NCBI GenBank assembly: GCA_004555535.1
Contig: SFHU01000013.1
Coordinates: 1 to 36,755 of the forward strand
Direction: 5' to 3'
Length of the DNA stretch: 36,755 nucleotides
Origin: Clostridiales bacterium
Lineage (GTDB): Bacteria; Bacillota; Clostridia; Christensenellales; Aristaeellaceae
Shown: piece by piece, positions 1 through 8,322 of the stretch
How positions within the stretch are numbered: position 1 is the first letter of the stretch
How the letters are laid out: every line of letters begins with the position of its first letter
The notes under the pieces: generated by a model
Told to the model about the DNA's origin: nothing
Databases searched by the model: none
Seen by the model: only the letters and a program-made list of their open reading frames with translations
Made by a program: the position numbers and the translations under genes

Positions 1-53
1 CCTCCCGCCGTGCTACAATAGATCAGACGATTTGATCCTTTTGAGGTGCTGCA

Positions 54-869
54 ATGTTCCAAACATGTTTTTCCCGTCTTCTTTCAGTGTTTTGTGCACT
101 CATTTTGTGTGTATGTCTTCCCTTGTCCGCGTGCGGCGAATCGCTCTCTCCCGAGGAAGCGCTGGGGGCCGAGGATGCTCTCCCGATTGACGCCGCCCCT
201 GCGGCGGATGTCCCGACCGTTTCCGGTCAGGCTCGTGAGGAGCTGATCGACCGGATCCTCTCGCTCGCCGAAAGCCTGTACCGCTCCGCAAACGGAAAGC
301 CGCAGCGCGCGCAGTACAGCGGAGACATCTACATCTGCAAGAACTTCACGGTTCATCTCTTCCGCGAGAGCAGCGCGGACTTCCGCATCGCCGCCTATCC
401 CGAGATGCCGCTGGTCATCCCCAACAATCTGCCCAAGGCGGACTGCGCGCCCTACGTTTACGGCGTCATGTGGGAGGACGTCTCCGCGCAGGAGGGCAAT
501 CCCTTCTACGCAGCCGCTTCCTTCCGCTATGACGAGAGCCTGAGCGCCGCTCAAAACCGCGAGAACGCCCGCGCCTTCCTGATGCAGGCCCAGCGCGGCG
601 ATTATTTCCAGATGGCGGCGAACTACTATTACGGCGTCGGCGCGCACAGCATGATCTTCATCGCCGATTACGATCCCGAAACTGACACCGTCCGCTGGAC
701 GGACTCCAACATGAAGGGCCAGACGATCAACGGCGAGCGCTACGCCTATGTGCAGTATGACGCCGTCAAGGAGATCGACTGGTTTGTCGATGCCTTCTGC
801 CGCAAGAAATACGGCGCGACGATCTACCGCCTGCGGGACGACATCGTCTATGCCGCGGATGTGAACTGA
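54..869 (+). CDS. Predicted lipoprotein, possible papain-like (NlpC/P60-order) fold
   Basis: A 271-residue protein of unknown function. The first 26 residues are a signal peptide ending in a lipobox (LSAC, Cys27), so it is probably anchored to the outer face of the membrane. A low-complexity Ala/Pro/Glu-rich linker (about 28-60) leads into a globular part. There Cys95 (in YICKNF), His198 (in GAHSM) and Asp217 or Asn219 (in TDSN) occur in the Cys-His-Asp/Asn order of papain-like peptidases and amidases, but no family signature is clear, so this is only a fold suggestion. The ATG at 54 follows GAGGTG (41-46), and a TACAAT box lies at 14-19. It converges on ppk1 and shares a terminator with it. 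Function unknown. Confidence 0.75.
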   Translation: MFQTCFSRLLSVFCALILCVCLPLSACGESLSPEEALGAEDALPIDAAPAADVPTVSGQAREELIDRILSLAESLYRSANGKPQRAQYSGDIYICKNFTVHLFRESSADFRIAAYPEMPLVIPNNLPKADCAPYVYGVMWEDVSAQEGNPFYAAASFRYDESLSAAQNRENARAFLMQAQRGDYFQMAANYYYGVGAHSMIFIADYDPETDTVRWTDSNMKGQTINGERYAYVQYDAVKEIDWFVDAFCRKKYGATIYRLRDDIVYAADVN

Positions 870-887
870 TGCCTCTTCATGTCCATT

Positions 888-974
888 CCTGCTCTGAGAC
901 TACGGTTTTCTCGAATACCAGGGGACGATTGGGGCGCCGCCCCAAATCCATCTTCGCTTCGCGCGCGTAAAGCC
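888..974 (-). repeat. Intergenic hairpin repeat, copy A
   Basis: On the minus strand this carries the GCGCGAAGCGAA block, a GGGGC/GCCCC hairpin and the terminal block CGTAGTCTCAGAGCAGG. The same blocks are shared with the copy at 21803-21930. It lacks the leading ATACTATTCTCAGAT block seen in other copies. It is noncoding and lies between the lipoprotein stop codon and the shared terminator. Confidence 0.6.
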
Positions 975-1006
975 ATTTGACAGGACAAGTGGATCAGCAC
1001 AGCAAA

Positions 1007-1041
1007 AGAAAACGGACAGTCATGCCGACTGTCCGCTTTTT
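1007..1041. terminator. Bidirectional terminator between the lipoprotein gene and ppk1
   Basis: A perfect 9-bp stem (1013-1021 with 1027-1035, core CGGACAGTC) with a 5-base loop. It is followed by TTTTT on the plus strand and by TTTTCTTTT on the minus strand. It can therefore end both convergent genes. Confidence 0.8.
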
Positions 1042-1053
1042 CTGTTTCATGCC

Positions 1054-3120
1054 TCATTTCGCCACGGCGTCGTAGGCCTGCTGATAGAAGGTTTCCTGTG
1101 CGCTCAGCGGCGCTTCCTCTCCAGGCTCGCGGCGCAGATAGCTGCCGTCCGGCTGCATCTCCCTCGCCTGCACATTGTCGCGCAGCATCGTCTCAAACTG
1201 GTCGAGCAGGCGCATGCGGATGTTCTCATCCAGAATCGGCGCGGCGACCTCGACGCGGCGCAGCGTGTTGCGCGTCATGTAGTCCGCCGAGGCGATAAAG
1301 ACCTTCGCGCGCTCCCTCGGCCCGAAGATGTAGATGCGCGAATGCTCCAGGAACCGGCCGACGATGCTGATGACGCGGATGTTCTCCGTCTTCCCCGGTA
1401 CGCCCGCGATCAGGCAGCAGATGCCGCGCACGATCAGATCGATGTGCACGCCCGCGCAGGAGGCCTCGATCAGCTTGTCGATGATCGCCTTGTCCGTCAG
1501 CGAGTTGATCTTGATGCCGATATACGCCGGCTCGCCCGCTCTTGCGCGCGCGATCTCGCCGTCCATCAGGTCGAGCACCTTGTTCTGCAGGCAGTGCGGC
1601 GCGACGAGCAGCTGCTCTGTCTCCTCGACCACCTCGTCCTTGGCCAGGGCGTTGAAGACCTTCGCGGCCTCGTGGCCGATCTCCGGCCTGGCGGTCATCA
1701 GCGAGAGATCCGTGTACACGCGCGCAGTCTTCTCGTTGTAATTTCCTGTGCCGATCTGCGTGTAGTAGACCGTCTGATCGTCCTCGCGCCGGGTGATCAG
1801 GCAGAGCTTGGAATGCACCTTGTAGCCATCCAGACCGTAGATGACGCTGCATCCCGCCGCCTCCAGCCGCCTGGACCACTCGATGTTGTTCTCCTCGTCA
1901 AAGCGCGCCTTGAGCTCGACGAGCACAAGCACCTCCTTGCCGTTCTCCGCCGCCTCGATGAGCGCCTCGACGACCTTGCTCTGCTTGGCGACGCGGTAGA
2001 GCGTCATCTTGATGGAGACGACGGCGTCGTCGTTGGCCGCCTGCTGGAGCATCTCCAAAAAGGGCTTCATGCTCTCATAGGGATAGGTCAGCAGCTTGTC
2101 GCCCTCGCGGATCTGCGCGAGAATGGGTCGGCTGCTGTCAAACATCGGAGACTTCTGCGGGATACGCCGCCCGTAGAACAGCTCGGGCTTCTGGCGCAGG
2201 ATATCCTGAATCTGGAAGAGGAAGGAAAGATCCAGCGGCGTGTTGTTGCGGAAGACGTATTCGCGCTTGACGTCCATGTATTCGCAGAGCGTGTCGACGA
2301 TCTCGCCGTCCAACTCGCGCGAGAGCTCCAGGCGCACGGGCGCAAGGCGCTTGCGCTTCTTGATGAGCGCGACCATGAACTCGCGGTAATCAAGATCGTC
2401 GTCGTAGAGCGCATCCGCGTCGATATCGGCGTTGCGCGTCACGCGCAGCAACGACTTCGACTTGACATAGTATCCCTGGAAGACCTTGGGGATGAAGTGC
2501 AGGATGAGCTCCTCCGCGAGCATATATGTCTTGTCCTTGGCGGAGACCTCGATCAGCCGCGGGAAGACGTTCGTGTTGCAGGGGATGATGCCCAGCTTGT
2601 TCTTGCCGTTCTTGCGGGTGAGCACGACGACCGCGTAGATCTCCCTGCTGCTCAGGAAGGGGAACGGCTGTCTGCGCCCGACGATGCTCGGGGAGATCAG
2701 CGGCGCAATCTGGGAGTCAAAGTATCGCTCGAGCTGCTCGCTCTCCTGCCGGCCGATCTTTCTGAAATCGACCAGGCGAACGCCCTTCATCTCCAGCTGC
2801 TCCATCAGGCTGGCATAGACCTTGTCCTTGCGCGCGTTGAGCTTGCGCACGGCGGGCAGGATCGCGCTAAGCTGCTCGCCGGGCGTCATCCCGGTCTTGT
2901 TCTCGCGCATGTCGGGATCGACGTTCTGCTGGTCGATCAGCGAGCCGACGCGCACCATGAAGAATTCATCGAGGTTGCTCTGATAGATCGAGGCAAACGA
3001 AAGCCGCTCGCAAAAGGGCGTCTTTTCGTTTTCCGCCTCCTCGAGCACGCGCTCGTTGAATTTGAGCCAGGAAAGCTCCCTGTTCATAAAAACCGTGTTC
3101 TCGTCCATGGGATTTCTCAT
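1054..3120 (-). CDS. ppk1: Polyphosphate kinase 1
   Basis: A full-length 688-residue PPK1, which reversibly polymerises the ATP gamma-phosphate into inorganic polyphosphate in the cytoplasm. The N-terminal domain opens with the characteristic RELSWLKFNERVLEEA and SNLDEFFMVR stretches. The two catalytic-domain histidines are His436 (KVHSKLCL), the autophosphorylated residue, and His593 (LEHSRIY); these match E. coli His435 and His592 as I remember them. The C-terminal GPRERAKVFIASADYMTRN segment is also typical. The start at 3120 has GGGAG five bases upstream; a second ATG at 3108 is possible. The gene stands alone, with its own promoter and a bidirectional terminator. No ppx or pho gene is adjacent. 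Confidence 0.96.
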   Translation of the reverse strand: MRNPMDENTVFMNRELSWLKFNERVLEEAENEKTPFCERLSFASIYQSNLDEFFMVRVGSLIDQQNVDPDMRENKTGMTPGEQLSAILPAVRKLNARKDKVYASLMEQLEMKGVRLVDFRKIGRQESEQLERYFDSQIAPLISPSIVGRRQPFPFLSSREIYAVVVLTRKNGKNKLGIIPCNTNVFPRLIEVSAKDKTYMLAEELILHFIPKVFQGYYVKSKSLLRVTRNADIDADALYDDDLDYREFMVALIKKRKRLAPVRLELSRELDGEIVDTLCEYMDVKREYVFRNNTPLDLSFLFQIQDILRQKPELFYGRRIPQKSPMFDSSRPILAQIREGDKLLTYPYESMKPFLEMLQQAANDDAVVSIKMTLYRVAKQSKVVEALIEAAENGKEVLVLVELKARFDEENNIEWSRRLEAAGCSVIYGLDGYKVHSKLCLITRREDDQTVYYTQIGTGNYNEKTARVYTDLSLMTARPEIGHEAAKVFNALAKDEVVEETEQLLVAPHCLQNKVLDLMDGEIARARAGEPAYIGIKINSLTDKAIIDKLIEASCAGVHIDLIVRGICCLIAGVPGKTENIRVISIVGRFLEHSRIYIFGPRERAKVFIASADYMTRNTLRRVEVAAPILDENIRMRLLDQFETMLRDNVQAREMQPDGSYLRREPGEEAPLSAQETFYQQAYDAVAK

Positions 3121-3143
3121 CCTTTCTCCCTGTATACGGCTTC

Positions 3144-3172
3144 ATTATACTTGATTTCGACATAAAAATCCA
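3144..3172 (-). promoter_or_regulatory. Promoter of ppk1
   Basis: Minus-strand TGGATT, 17-base spacer, TATAAT. It lies 24 bases upstream of the ppk1 start. The -10 box is perfect and the -35 box is weak. Confidence 0.55.
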
Positions 3173-3185
3173 TCGTTCTGCATGC

Positions 3186-3234
3186 AAAAAAGCGCCTTTG
3201 CCCCGTAAAATGTATTTTACGAAGCAAAGGCGCT
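3186..3234 (-). terminator. Terminator of the flavoprotein gene
   Basis: Read on the minus strand, an 11-bp stem (AGCGCCTTTGC with GCAAAGGCGCT) encloses a second stem (CGTAAAA with TTTTACG) and is followed by TTTTT. It lies 34 bases after the stop of the 3268-5238 gene and upstream of the ppk1 promoter. Confidence 0.85.
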
Positions 3235-3267
3235 GTTCTTTGTTTCAATAACGCGGCCGTCAGGGAC

Positions 3268-5238
3268 TTATGCCTTGGCGAGCTCCTTGCCCAGCAGGTA
3301 GCCGAACGTCACCGTGCGTCCGCAGGCCATGCCGGTGGAGAGGTTGGGATAGGTGTTGGCGAAGTAGCAGCCGCTGTCGTTGCCCACGACGTACAGGCCC
3401 GGGATCGGCTCGCCCTGCGTGTCGATCGCGTTCATATGCGTGTCGATCTGGATGCCGTCCATCGTGCACAGAACGTAGCCGGTGTTCTTCGCGCCGTAGA
3501 ACGGTCCCTTGTCCACGGGCGTCAGGCGGAAGGCCTCCTTGCCGAAGTCCTCGTCGTTGCCGGCGTAGGCCAGCTCGTTGTAGCGCGCCACGGTCGCGGC
3601 AAGCTGCTCCGCGGGCAGGCCGAGCTTTTCGGCGAGCTCCTCGATCGTGTCGGCCTGCATGACGAAGCCGTTCTCAATCAGGCCCGGCAGCATGCCGCCC
3701 TCGATGGCCTGATAGGGGATGTTCGGGTCCGCGCCGTTCTCGAACGGATAGAGGCGCGAGCAGCCGTGCATCTTGAACTGGGTCGCGTAGGTCGTCCAGT
3801 TGCTGTCGAAGATCGTGTAGTGCACGTGGCCCTTCTGGTACTCGTCCGCATGGAGGATGCCCTCATAGGTGCCGGACTCGTTGAAGAAGCGCTTGCCGTC
3901 CGCGTTGACCTTGAGCCAGGGCTGGCTGCCCATCCAGAAGAAGCCGTTGTCGCCGGATTTGGAGGTCTCCACGCCGGTCTCCTGATCCGGGCGCAGCGCG
4001 CAGCGGTCGAACATCATCATCGAGTGCGTCTCGTCCATCTTGGCGCCCGCCCAGAGGCACGCCTTGATGCCGTCGCCGAAGGCGCCCGGCTCGGAGCCGT
4101 TGCGGCCGATGATGCGCAGGTTCCAGGGCTGCAGGGCCTCCATCATCTCGTAGTTGAGCGAGTAGCCGCCCGTCGCCACGACGGTACCCTTGCTGGCCGT
4201 ATAGCGGACGTACTGGCCGTCGCCATTCTCCGCGATGCAGCCCGTGACGCGGCCGCCTTCGCGCGTCAGCTTGATCATCTTCGTGTTGTAGTGGAACTGC
4301 GCGCCCAGATTCGTCGCGTAGTCATAGAGCACCTTGTTGCCGTCGAGCTTGTTGCCGGTGCCATCGTCGCTGCCCGCCCAGCGCGGGGAGTGGCCGGTCG
4401 GGAAGTGATGATAGCGGGCCTCGTCGACGCTGTCGCCGCTCTCATGCCACAGCTCCACGCCGCGCTCCGCGAGACGGTCGCCGTACCAGTCGATGACCGA
4501 GCCGGACTTCTCGCAGAACAGCTTCACCAGCTCCTGGTTGATGTGACCGGCGGCGTACTGCGTCGCCATCGTGATGTAGTCGAACTTGTCGATCTTCGTG
4601 CCCCACTCCTTCTGATAGCGGGAGTCGATCGCGCCGAGGTCGTCGCGGATGCCCACGCCGGTCGGGAAGCGGTCGATGCCGATGACCTGCGCGCCCTCCT
4701 CCGCCGCCGAGGCGACGACGAACATGCCGCCCGTGCCGCAGCCGATGACGAGCACCTCGGTCTCGTATTCGGCGACGATGCTGCTCTCGTCGATCTCCGG
4801 CTCCTGGCCCAGCCAGTCGCCGTCCGCGGCCTCTTCCTTCTGCTCGATGACCTCAACCGGGATCTCGCCCTTGGCCTGCTTGATGCACTTGTCCGCCGCC
4901 TTGGCGACCGCGTTGGAGGTGATCGTCGCGCCGGACACGGCGTCGATCTCCGCCGTCTGGCCGTTCATCAGCCGCGCCTTGAGCTCCTCAGCCGCCGCCT
5001 GGCCGATGCTGGGCGTCTCATCCGGCATGTCGAGCACGACGTCGGTGATCGCGCTCTCGCTGAAGGTCATGCTCACGGTGACCGTACCCATGCCCTGCGC
5101 CTGCGCGCTGTACGTGCCGGGCGTGTAGATGCCCTCGCCCTTCGCCAGCACGGGCATGCCGGTCAGGCCGGCCGCCGCGACGGAAGCCGTGCTCACGAGC
5201 GCACCCTTCAAAAACTTTCTGCGGGAAAGATCCTTCAT
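3268..5238 (-). CDS. Tat-exported FMN-binding/FAD-dependent fumarate-reductase-like flavoprotein
   Basis: A 656-residue secreted reductase. The N-terminus has a twin-arginine signal (SRRKFLKG, residues 5-12) followed by a hydrophobic stretch and a cleavage region near ALAK-like residues 30-33. Residues about 37-125 form an FMN-binding domain with the flavinylation motif SGAT (102-105), where FMN is normally attached covalently by ApbE. From about 160 comes an FAD-binding domain (VIGCGTGG, dinucleotide loop 166-171) and a C-terminus typical of fumarate reductase/urocanate reductase flavoproteins (GLYVVGNDSG). Such extracellular reductases accept electrons for anaerobic respiration of fumarate, urocanate or other unsaturated acids; the substrate here cannot be read from sequence. 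RBS AAGGAGG lies 8 bases before the ATG. A MerR regulator is encoded divergently. No ApbE or quinol dehydrogenase gene is in the window. Confidence 0.9.
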   Translation of the reverse strand: MKDLSRRKFLKGALVSTASVAAAGLTGMPVLAKGEGIYTPGTYSAQAQGMGTVTVSMTFSESAITDVVLDMPDETPSIGQAAAEELKARLMNGQTAEIDAVSGATITSNAVAKAADKCIKQAKGEIPVEVIEQKEEAADGDWLGQEPEIDESSIVAEYETEVLVIGCGTGGMFVVASAAEEGAQVIGIDRFPTGVGIRDDLGAIDSRYQKEWGTKIDKFDYITMATQYAAGHINQELVKLFCEKSGSVIDWYGDRLAERGVELWHESGDSVDEARYHHFPTGHSPRWAGSDDGTGNKLDGNKVLYDYATNLGAQFHYNTKMIKLTREGGRVTGCIAENGDGQYVRYTASKGTVVATGGYSLNYEMMEALQPWNLRIIGRNGSEPGAFGDGIKACLWAGAKMDETHSMMMFDRCALRPDQETGVETSKSGDNGFFWMGSQPWLKVNADGKRFFNESGTYEGILHADEYQKGHVHYTIFDSNWTTYATQFKMHGCSRLYPFENGADPNIPYQAIEGGMLPGLIENGFVMQADTIEELAEKLGLPAEQLAATVARYNELAYAGNDEDFGKEAFRLTPVDKGPFYGAKNTGYVLCTMDGIQIDTHMNAIDTQGEPIPGLYVVGNDSGCYFANTYPNLSTGMACGRTVTFGYLLGKELAKA

Positions 5239-5354
5239 GGGAAATGCCTCCTTGTGTCATTGAATGATGGTGATTTCTCTGTCAGGCTCAGCCCCGGGCA
5301 CAAAGCCGCGGAGCCTGCCGGCCATGCCTCCGGCGGCACAGCGTCTCTTTTCTC

Positions 5355-5385
5355 ATGGTAGGGTCAGGGGCTGCCCCCAGGTCAA
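5355..5385 (-). promoter_or_regulatory. MerR-type promoter/operator of the flavoprotein gene
   Basis: Minus-strand TTGACC and TACCAT are separated by 19 bases, the stretched spacing typical of promoters activated by MerR-family proteins. The spacer holds a dyad GGGGC-A-GCCCC, and TGACC recurs at both ends of the region. The divergent MerR gene makes a direct regulatory link likely. Confidence 0.6.
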
Positions 5386-5412
5386 GCCTCCTCAGAAAAT
5401 TTTGTAAATTTC

Positions 5413-5441
5413 TTAACAATTGCGCCGTTTTATGTTATACT
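5413..5441 (+). promoter_or_regulatory. Promoter of the MerR-family gene
   Basis: TTAACA, 17-base spacer, TATACT on the plus strand, 68 bases upstream of the regulator's ATG. It lies back-to-back with the flavoprotein promoter. Confidence 0.6.
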
Positions 5442-5508
5442 ATCCAAAACACCTGCCGGAGCCGCGGACGCGCGCCGCCCCGCCCCGGCGACCAGGGAGG
5501 CAATCCGC

Positions 5509-6339
5509 ATGGACAGGGACGCTCAGGAGAAGCCCTACCGCATCGGCGAATACGCCCGATACATGGGCGTAACCCCCGACTTTCTCAAGCATTACGAGCA
5601 GTTTGGCCTCGTCACGCCCCGCGTCGCGGAGAACGGCTACCGCTACTATCCCTTCCACGAATCGAGCCGCCTGATGGACTGCTTCGCCCTGCGCGGCTAC
5701 GGCGTGCCGCTGCGGGACATGCGCGGCATGCTTCTGGAGGGCGGCCCGGAGGATTATCTGAACAAGCTCGACGAGCGCGCGGCTGCGCTGCGCCGGCAGA
5801 TCGCCGTTGAGCAGGCCGTCGTGCAGGAGCAGGAGCGCCTTTCGCGATGGATGGCGCATCTTAAGGGCCGCGGGGAGGACTGGCACGTCGTGGAGCTGCC
5901 CGAGCTGCTCTTTCTCCCGCACACCGATCTGCGCACATTCCTCGACGATCCGCGCATCTACGCGATTCTGAGCGACTGGACGCCGTACATGCCGATGGTC
6001 AAATCCTGCCTGCGCATCACGCCGCCGGCGGGGGACGGCGCGCCCGGCTTCTGCTGGGGCCTGAGCGTCGAGGCGGACTTTGCGCAGGCACATGGCCTGC
6101 CCGTGGGCAGCATCGTGGAGCGACTGCCCGCGCGCAAGGCGTTCGTGCTGGATTACAGCGGCTGGCAGGTTTCGCCGGGCGAATCGCCGCTGCGCCTGCA
6201 CTACGAGCGCTTCCTCTCGCGCATGGAGGCGCTGCGCCTGCATCCCGTCGGCTGCGTCTATCTGACCGTCCTCTTTCATACGCACGACGAAAAGGGCGCC
6301 CGCCGGGATTACGGCTCCATGGCTGCGGCAATAGAATAA
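5509..6339 (+). CDS. MerR-family transcriptional regulator
   Basis: A 276-residue regulator. Residues about 10-80 are a MerR winged-helix domain: YRIGEYARYMGVTPDFLKHYE (helix-turn-helix and recognition helix), then GYRYYPFHE and a wing-like stretch with ML/RDM residues. A coiled-coil linker follows (about 85-130, rich in Glu, Gln, Arg). The C-terminal half resembles a GyrI-like effector-binding domain in layout only, so the ligand is unknown. The ATG at 5509 follows GGGAGG (5494-5499). It is transcribed divergently from the secreted flavoprotein gene, whose promoter has a 19-base MerR-like spacer. The likely role is sensing the reductase's substrate or a related compound. Confidence 0.88.
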   Translation: MDRDAQEKPYRIGEYARYMGVTPDFLKHYEQFGLVTPRVAENGYRYYPFHESSRLMDCFALRGYGVPLRDMRGMLLEGGPEDYLNKLDERAAALRRQIAVEQAVVQEQERLSRWMAHLKGRGEDWHVVELPELLFLPHTDLRTFLDDPRIYAILSDWTPYMPMVKSCLRITPPAGDGAPGFCWGLSVEADFAQAHGLPVGSIVERLPARKAFVLDYSGWQVSPGESPLRLHYERFLSRMEALRLHPVGCVYLTVLFHTHDEKGARRDYGSMAAAIE

Positions 6340-6387
6340 TCGTTTTTGAACAGCGTTTGGGCCCCGGTTGCCCTCGACTGTGCATAA

Positions 6388-6421
6388 CCAAAACGGCCAG
6401 CCCTCCGGGGCTGGCCGCTTT
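6388..6421. terminator. Terminator between merR-like gene and aminotransferase gene
   Basis: A perfect 9-bp stem (CGGCCAGCC, 6394-6402, with 6409-6417) and a 6-base loop. On the minus strand it is followed by TTTTGG; on the plus strand only by CTTTC. It probably serves mainly the minus-strand aminotransferase gene and possibly both convergent genes. Confidence 0.65.
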
Positions 6422-6439
6422 CAAAAGAGAGAAAACACT

Positions 6440-7618
6440 TTACTTTTTGTATTTGCGCACAATGTCGAGCACCGCGTCCGCGACGTAGGCCGCGTTGTCC
6501 GCGCCGAGGTTCGAGTACATCGGCAGGGAAATCTCGCTCTCGGAGAAGGCGTAGGCCTTCGGATAGTCCTCCGGCTTGTAGCCGAAGCGCTTCGCGTAGG
6601 CGCTCATCGTGTGCAGCGCGATGAAGTGGACGCTGACGCCGACGTTGCGCGCCTTGAGCTCGTCGATGAAGCGGTCGCGGGAGATCGTCAGGCGCTCCGG
6701 CACGACGCGCAGCACGTAGAGATGGCGGCTGTGATGGCAGTAGTCCGGCGTCTTCTGCAGCCGGAGCTCGGGAACGCCCGCAAACGCCTCCTCGTAGACG
6801 CGCACGGCCTCGAAGCGGCGGCGCTGCATATCCTCAAGGCGGGCGAGCTGGGTCGTCGCCAGCGCCGCCTGAATGTCGAACATGTTGTACTTGTAGCCCG
6901 GCTCCTCGATGTCGTAGCGCCAGGAGCCATCCTTGCCGTAGCGGTTCCAGGAGCCGGAGCTCATGCCGTGGCAGGAGAGCACGCGCGCCTTCGCCGCGAT
7001 CTCGTCGTCGTCCGTCACCAGGGCGCCGCCCTCGCCGCAGGCAAGATTCTTGGTTGCATAGAAGGAATAGGAGACGGCATTGCGCGGATGATGGCCGATC
7101 AGCTCGCCGTTATAGCGCGTCTCGACCGCGTGCGCCGCATCCTCGGAGAGGAAGAGATCATGCTCATCGCAGATTTTGGAGATGCGCCCCAGATCCGCCG
7201 CCAAGCCGGAATAGTGCACCGGCACGACCGCGCGGGTCTTCGGCGTGATGCGCCGCTCAATCTCGTCGGGGTCGATCAGGCCCGTGTCGGGATCGATATC
7301 CGCGAAGACAGGCGTCGCGCCGACATGCAGAATGGTATTGGCCGTAGAGGCGAAGGTCAGGGGCGTAGTGATGACCTCGCCGCCCGGGCCAATGCCCGCC
7401 GTCATCAGCGCCAGATGGAGCGCAGCCGTGCAGGAATTGACGCCGATGCAGTGCTTCGCGCCGACATATTCCGCAAAGCGCTTTTCAAACTCGAGGGTAC
7501 GCGGCCCCTTCGCCCACCAGCCGGAGCGCACGGCGTCGCCGACCGCAGCAATTTCCGCGTCGCTGATATCGGGAATACAAAAGGGCATCCACGTCTCTCT
7601 CGCCTTGAATTCGCTCAT
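6440..7618 (-). CDS. DegT/DnrJ/EryC1/StrS-family PLP aminotransferase
   Basis: A 392-residue sugar-nucleotide-type aminotransferase, ArnB-like. It matches the family over its whole length: the N-terminal GPRTLEFEKRFAEYVG and SCTAALHLAL segments, the SEDAAHAVE aspartate that contacts the PLP ring nitrogen, and the PLP lysine Lys190 in FYATKNL. These enzymes transaminate 4-keto or 3-keto nucleotide sugars, usually for surface polysaccharide. No sugar-nucleotide, glycosyltransferase or export gene is nearby, so substrate and pathway stay open. The start at 7618 was chosen because GGGAGGAAC lies just upstream; an in-frame ATG at 7651 has no such site. It has its own promoter and is monocistronic. 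Confidence 0.9.
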   Translation of the reverse strand: MSEFKARETWMPFCIPDISDAEIAAVGDAVRSGWWAKGPRTLEFEKRFAEYVGAKHCIGVNSCTAALHLALMTAGIGPGGEVITTPLTFASTANTILHVGATPVFADIDPDTGLIDPDEIERRITPKTRAVVPVHYSGLAADLGRISKICDEHDLFLSEDAAHAVETRYNGELIGHHPRNAVSYSFYATKNLACGEGGALVTDDDEIAAKARVLSCHGMSSGSWNRYGKDGSWRYDIEEPGYKYNMFDIQAALATTQLARLEDMQRRRFEAVRVYEEAFAGVPELRLQKTPDYCHHSRHLYVLRVVPERLTISRDRFIDELKARNVGVSVHFIALHTMSAYAKRFGYKPEDYPKAYAFSESEISLPMYSNLGADNAAYVADAVLDIVRKYKK

Positions 7619-7678
7619 AATCGTTCCTCCCGCCGGACGCGCCTGTCTCAAAACGCATTCGCCCGGCCCTATGGCGTC

Positions 7679-7707
7679 ATTATATCACAATTCGGAGAGC
7701 GCTTCAA
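7679..7707 (-). promoter_or_regulatory. Promoter of the aminotransferase gene
   Basis: Minus-strand TTGAAG, 17-base spacer, TATAAT, 60 bases upstream of the start. From here to the Trp T-box promoter at 7932 I see no gene or other element. Confidence 0.7.
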
Positions 7708-7931
7708 GCAATCACTCCTGTTGTCTAATAAAAGCAACCCGTTTCAATCGCCTTTTTCTCCACTGTCCGGGGAAAAGCGTCGAACAGCGCCCGTTTTCTC
7801 CGCGCAGGGCATCCTGACGGTTTGTCAATTTCTCCATTCCTGCTCCGTCCTTTTCCCGCAATGCCGTCCAGTTTTTCGCGCGTTTTCCCGTCAACCTGCC
7901 TGAAAAGGGCAAAAAAGTGCGAAATTGGGGG

Positions 7932-7960
7932 TTGACAACGCCAGAGAGCCGCGCTATAAT
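7932..7960 (+). promoter_or_regulatory. Consensus promoter of the T-box-controlled ABC operon
   Basis: A perfect TTGACA, 17-base spacer, perfect TATAAT. Transcription should start near 7967, giving a leader of about 355 bases before the ATG. Confidence 0.9.
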
Positions 7961-7966
7961 GCAACC

Positions 7967-8249
7967 AATCGAACAGCAAACCGATTGAGGAAAGAGAAGT
8001 AGAAGGTCATCCTCCTGTCACAGAGAGCCGCCGTCGCTGGGAGTGCGGTACAGGGATTCTTTCAAATGGGCTTTCCGAGGGCCTTGTCGAACGGGCATTT
8101 GCCTCAGTAGACGGGACGGGACGCAGACCCGTTATCAGGCTGCACCGTATGTTGGTACGGGGTAAGCGGGCCGATTGGCCAAGATGAGTGGCACCACGGA
8201 AAGAGTTTTCCGCCTCATGTTCTTCAGGGGACATGGGGCGTTTTCTTTT
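7967..8249 (+). promoter_or_regulatory. T-box leader, tRNA-Trp specificity
   Basis: Stem I features are visible: AGTAGA near the 5' side, AGAGAG, and a specifier region AAA-TGG-GCTTTCCGAG with TGG (Trp) at 8067-8069. The T-box sequence GAGTGGCACCACGG is at 8185-8198. Its UGGC bulge would pair with GCCA, that is discriminator base G73, which bacterial tRNA-Trp has. An overlapping ATG reading (Met) is disfavoured because tRNA-Met has A73. The competing terminator is a 12-bp stem (8211-8222 with 8229-8240, two or more G-T pairs) followed by TTTTCTTTT. Uncharged tRNA-Trp should therefore allow read-through into the transporter operon. Confidence 0.85.
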
Positions 8250-8322
8250 CCCCAGTCTCCCTCCGCTTCCCACGACTGGGCACAGCAGACCAAAAACGAC
8301 CAGACTCAAGGAGGAACTCATC

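Noticed and set aside
8066..8068. ATG as Met specifier in the first T-box
   Set aside because: The UGGC bulge requires G73, whereas tRNA-Met has A73. The overlapping TGG reading fits tRNA-Trp and the TrpX-type operon.
8188..8322. Extended N-terminus of trpX from an ATG at 8188
   Set aside because: It would lie inside the T-box and terminator and push the signal peptide into the protein; the RBS AAGGAGGA favours 8323.
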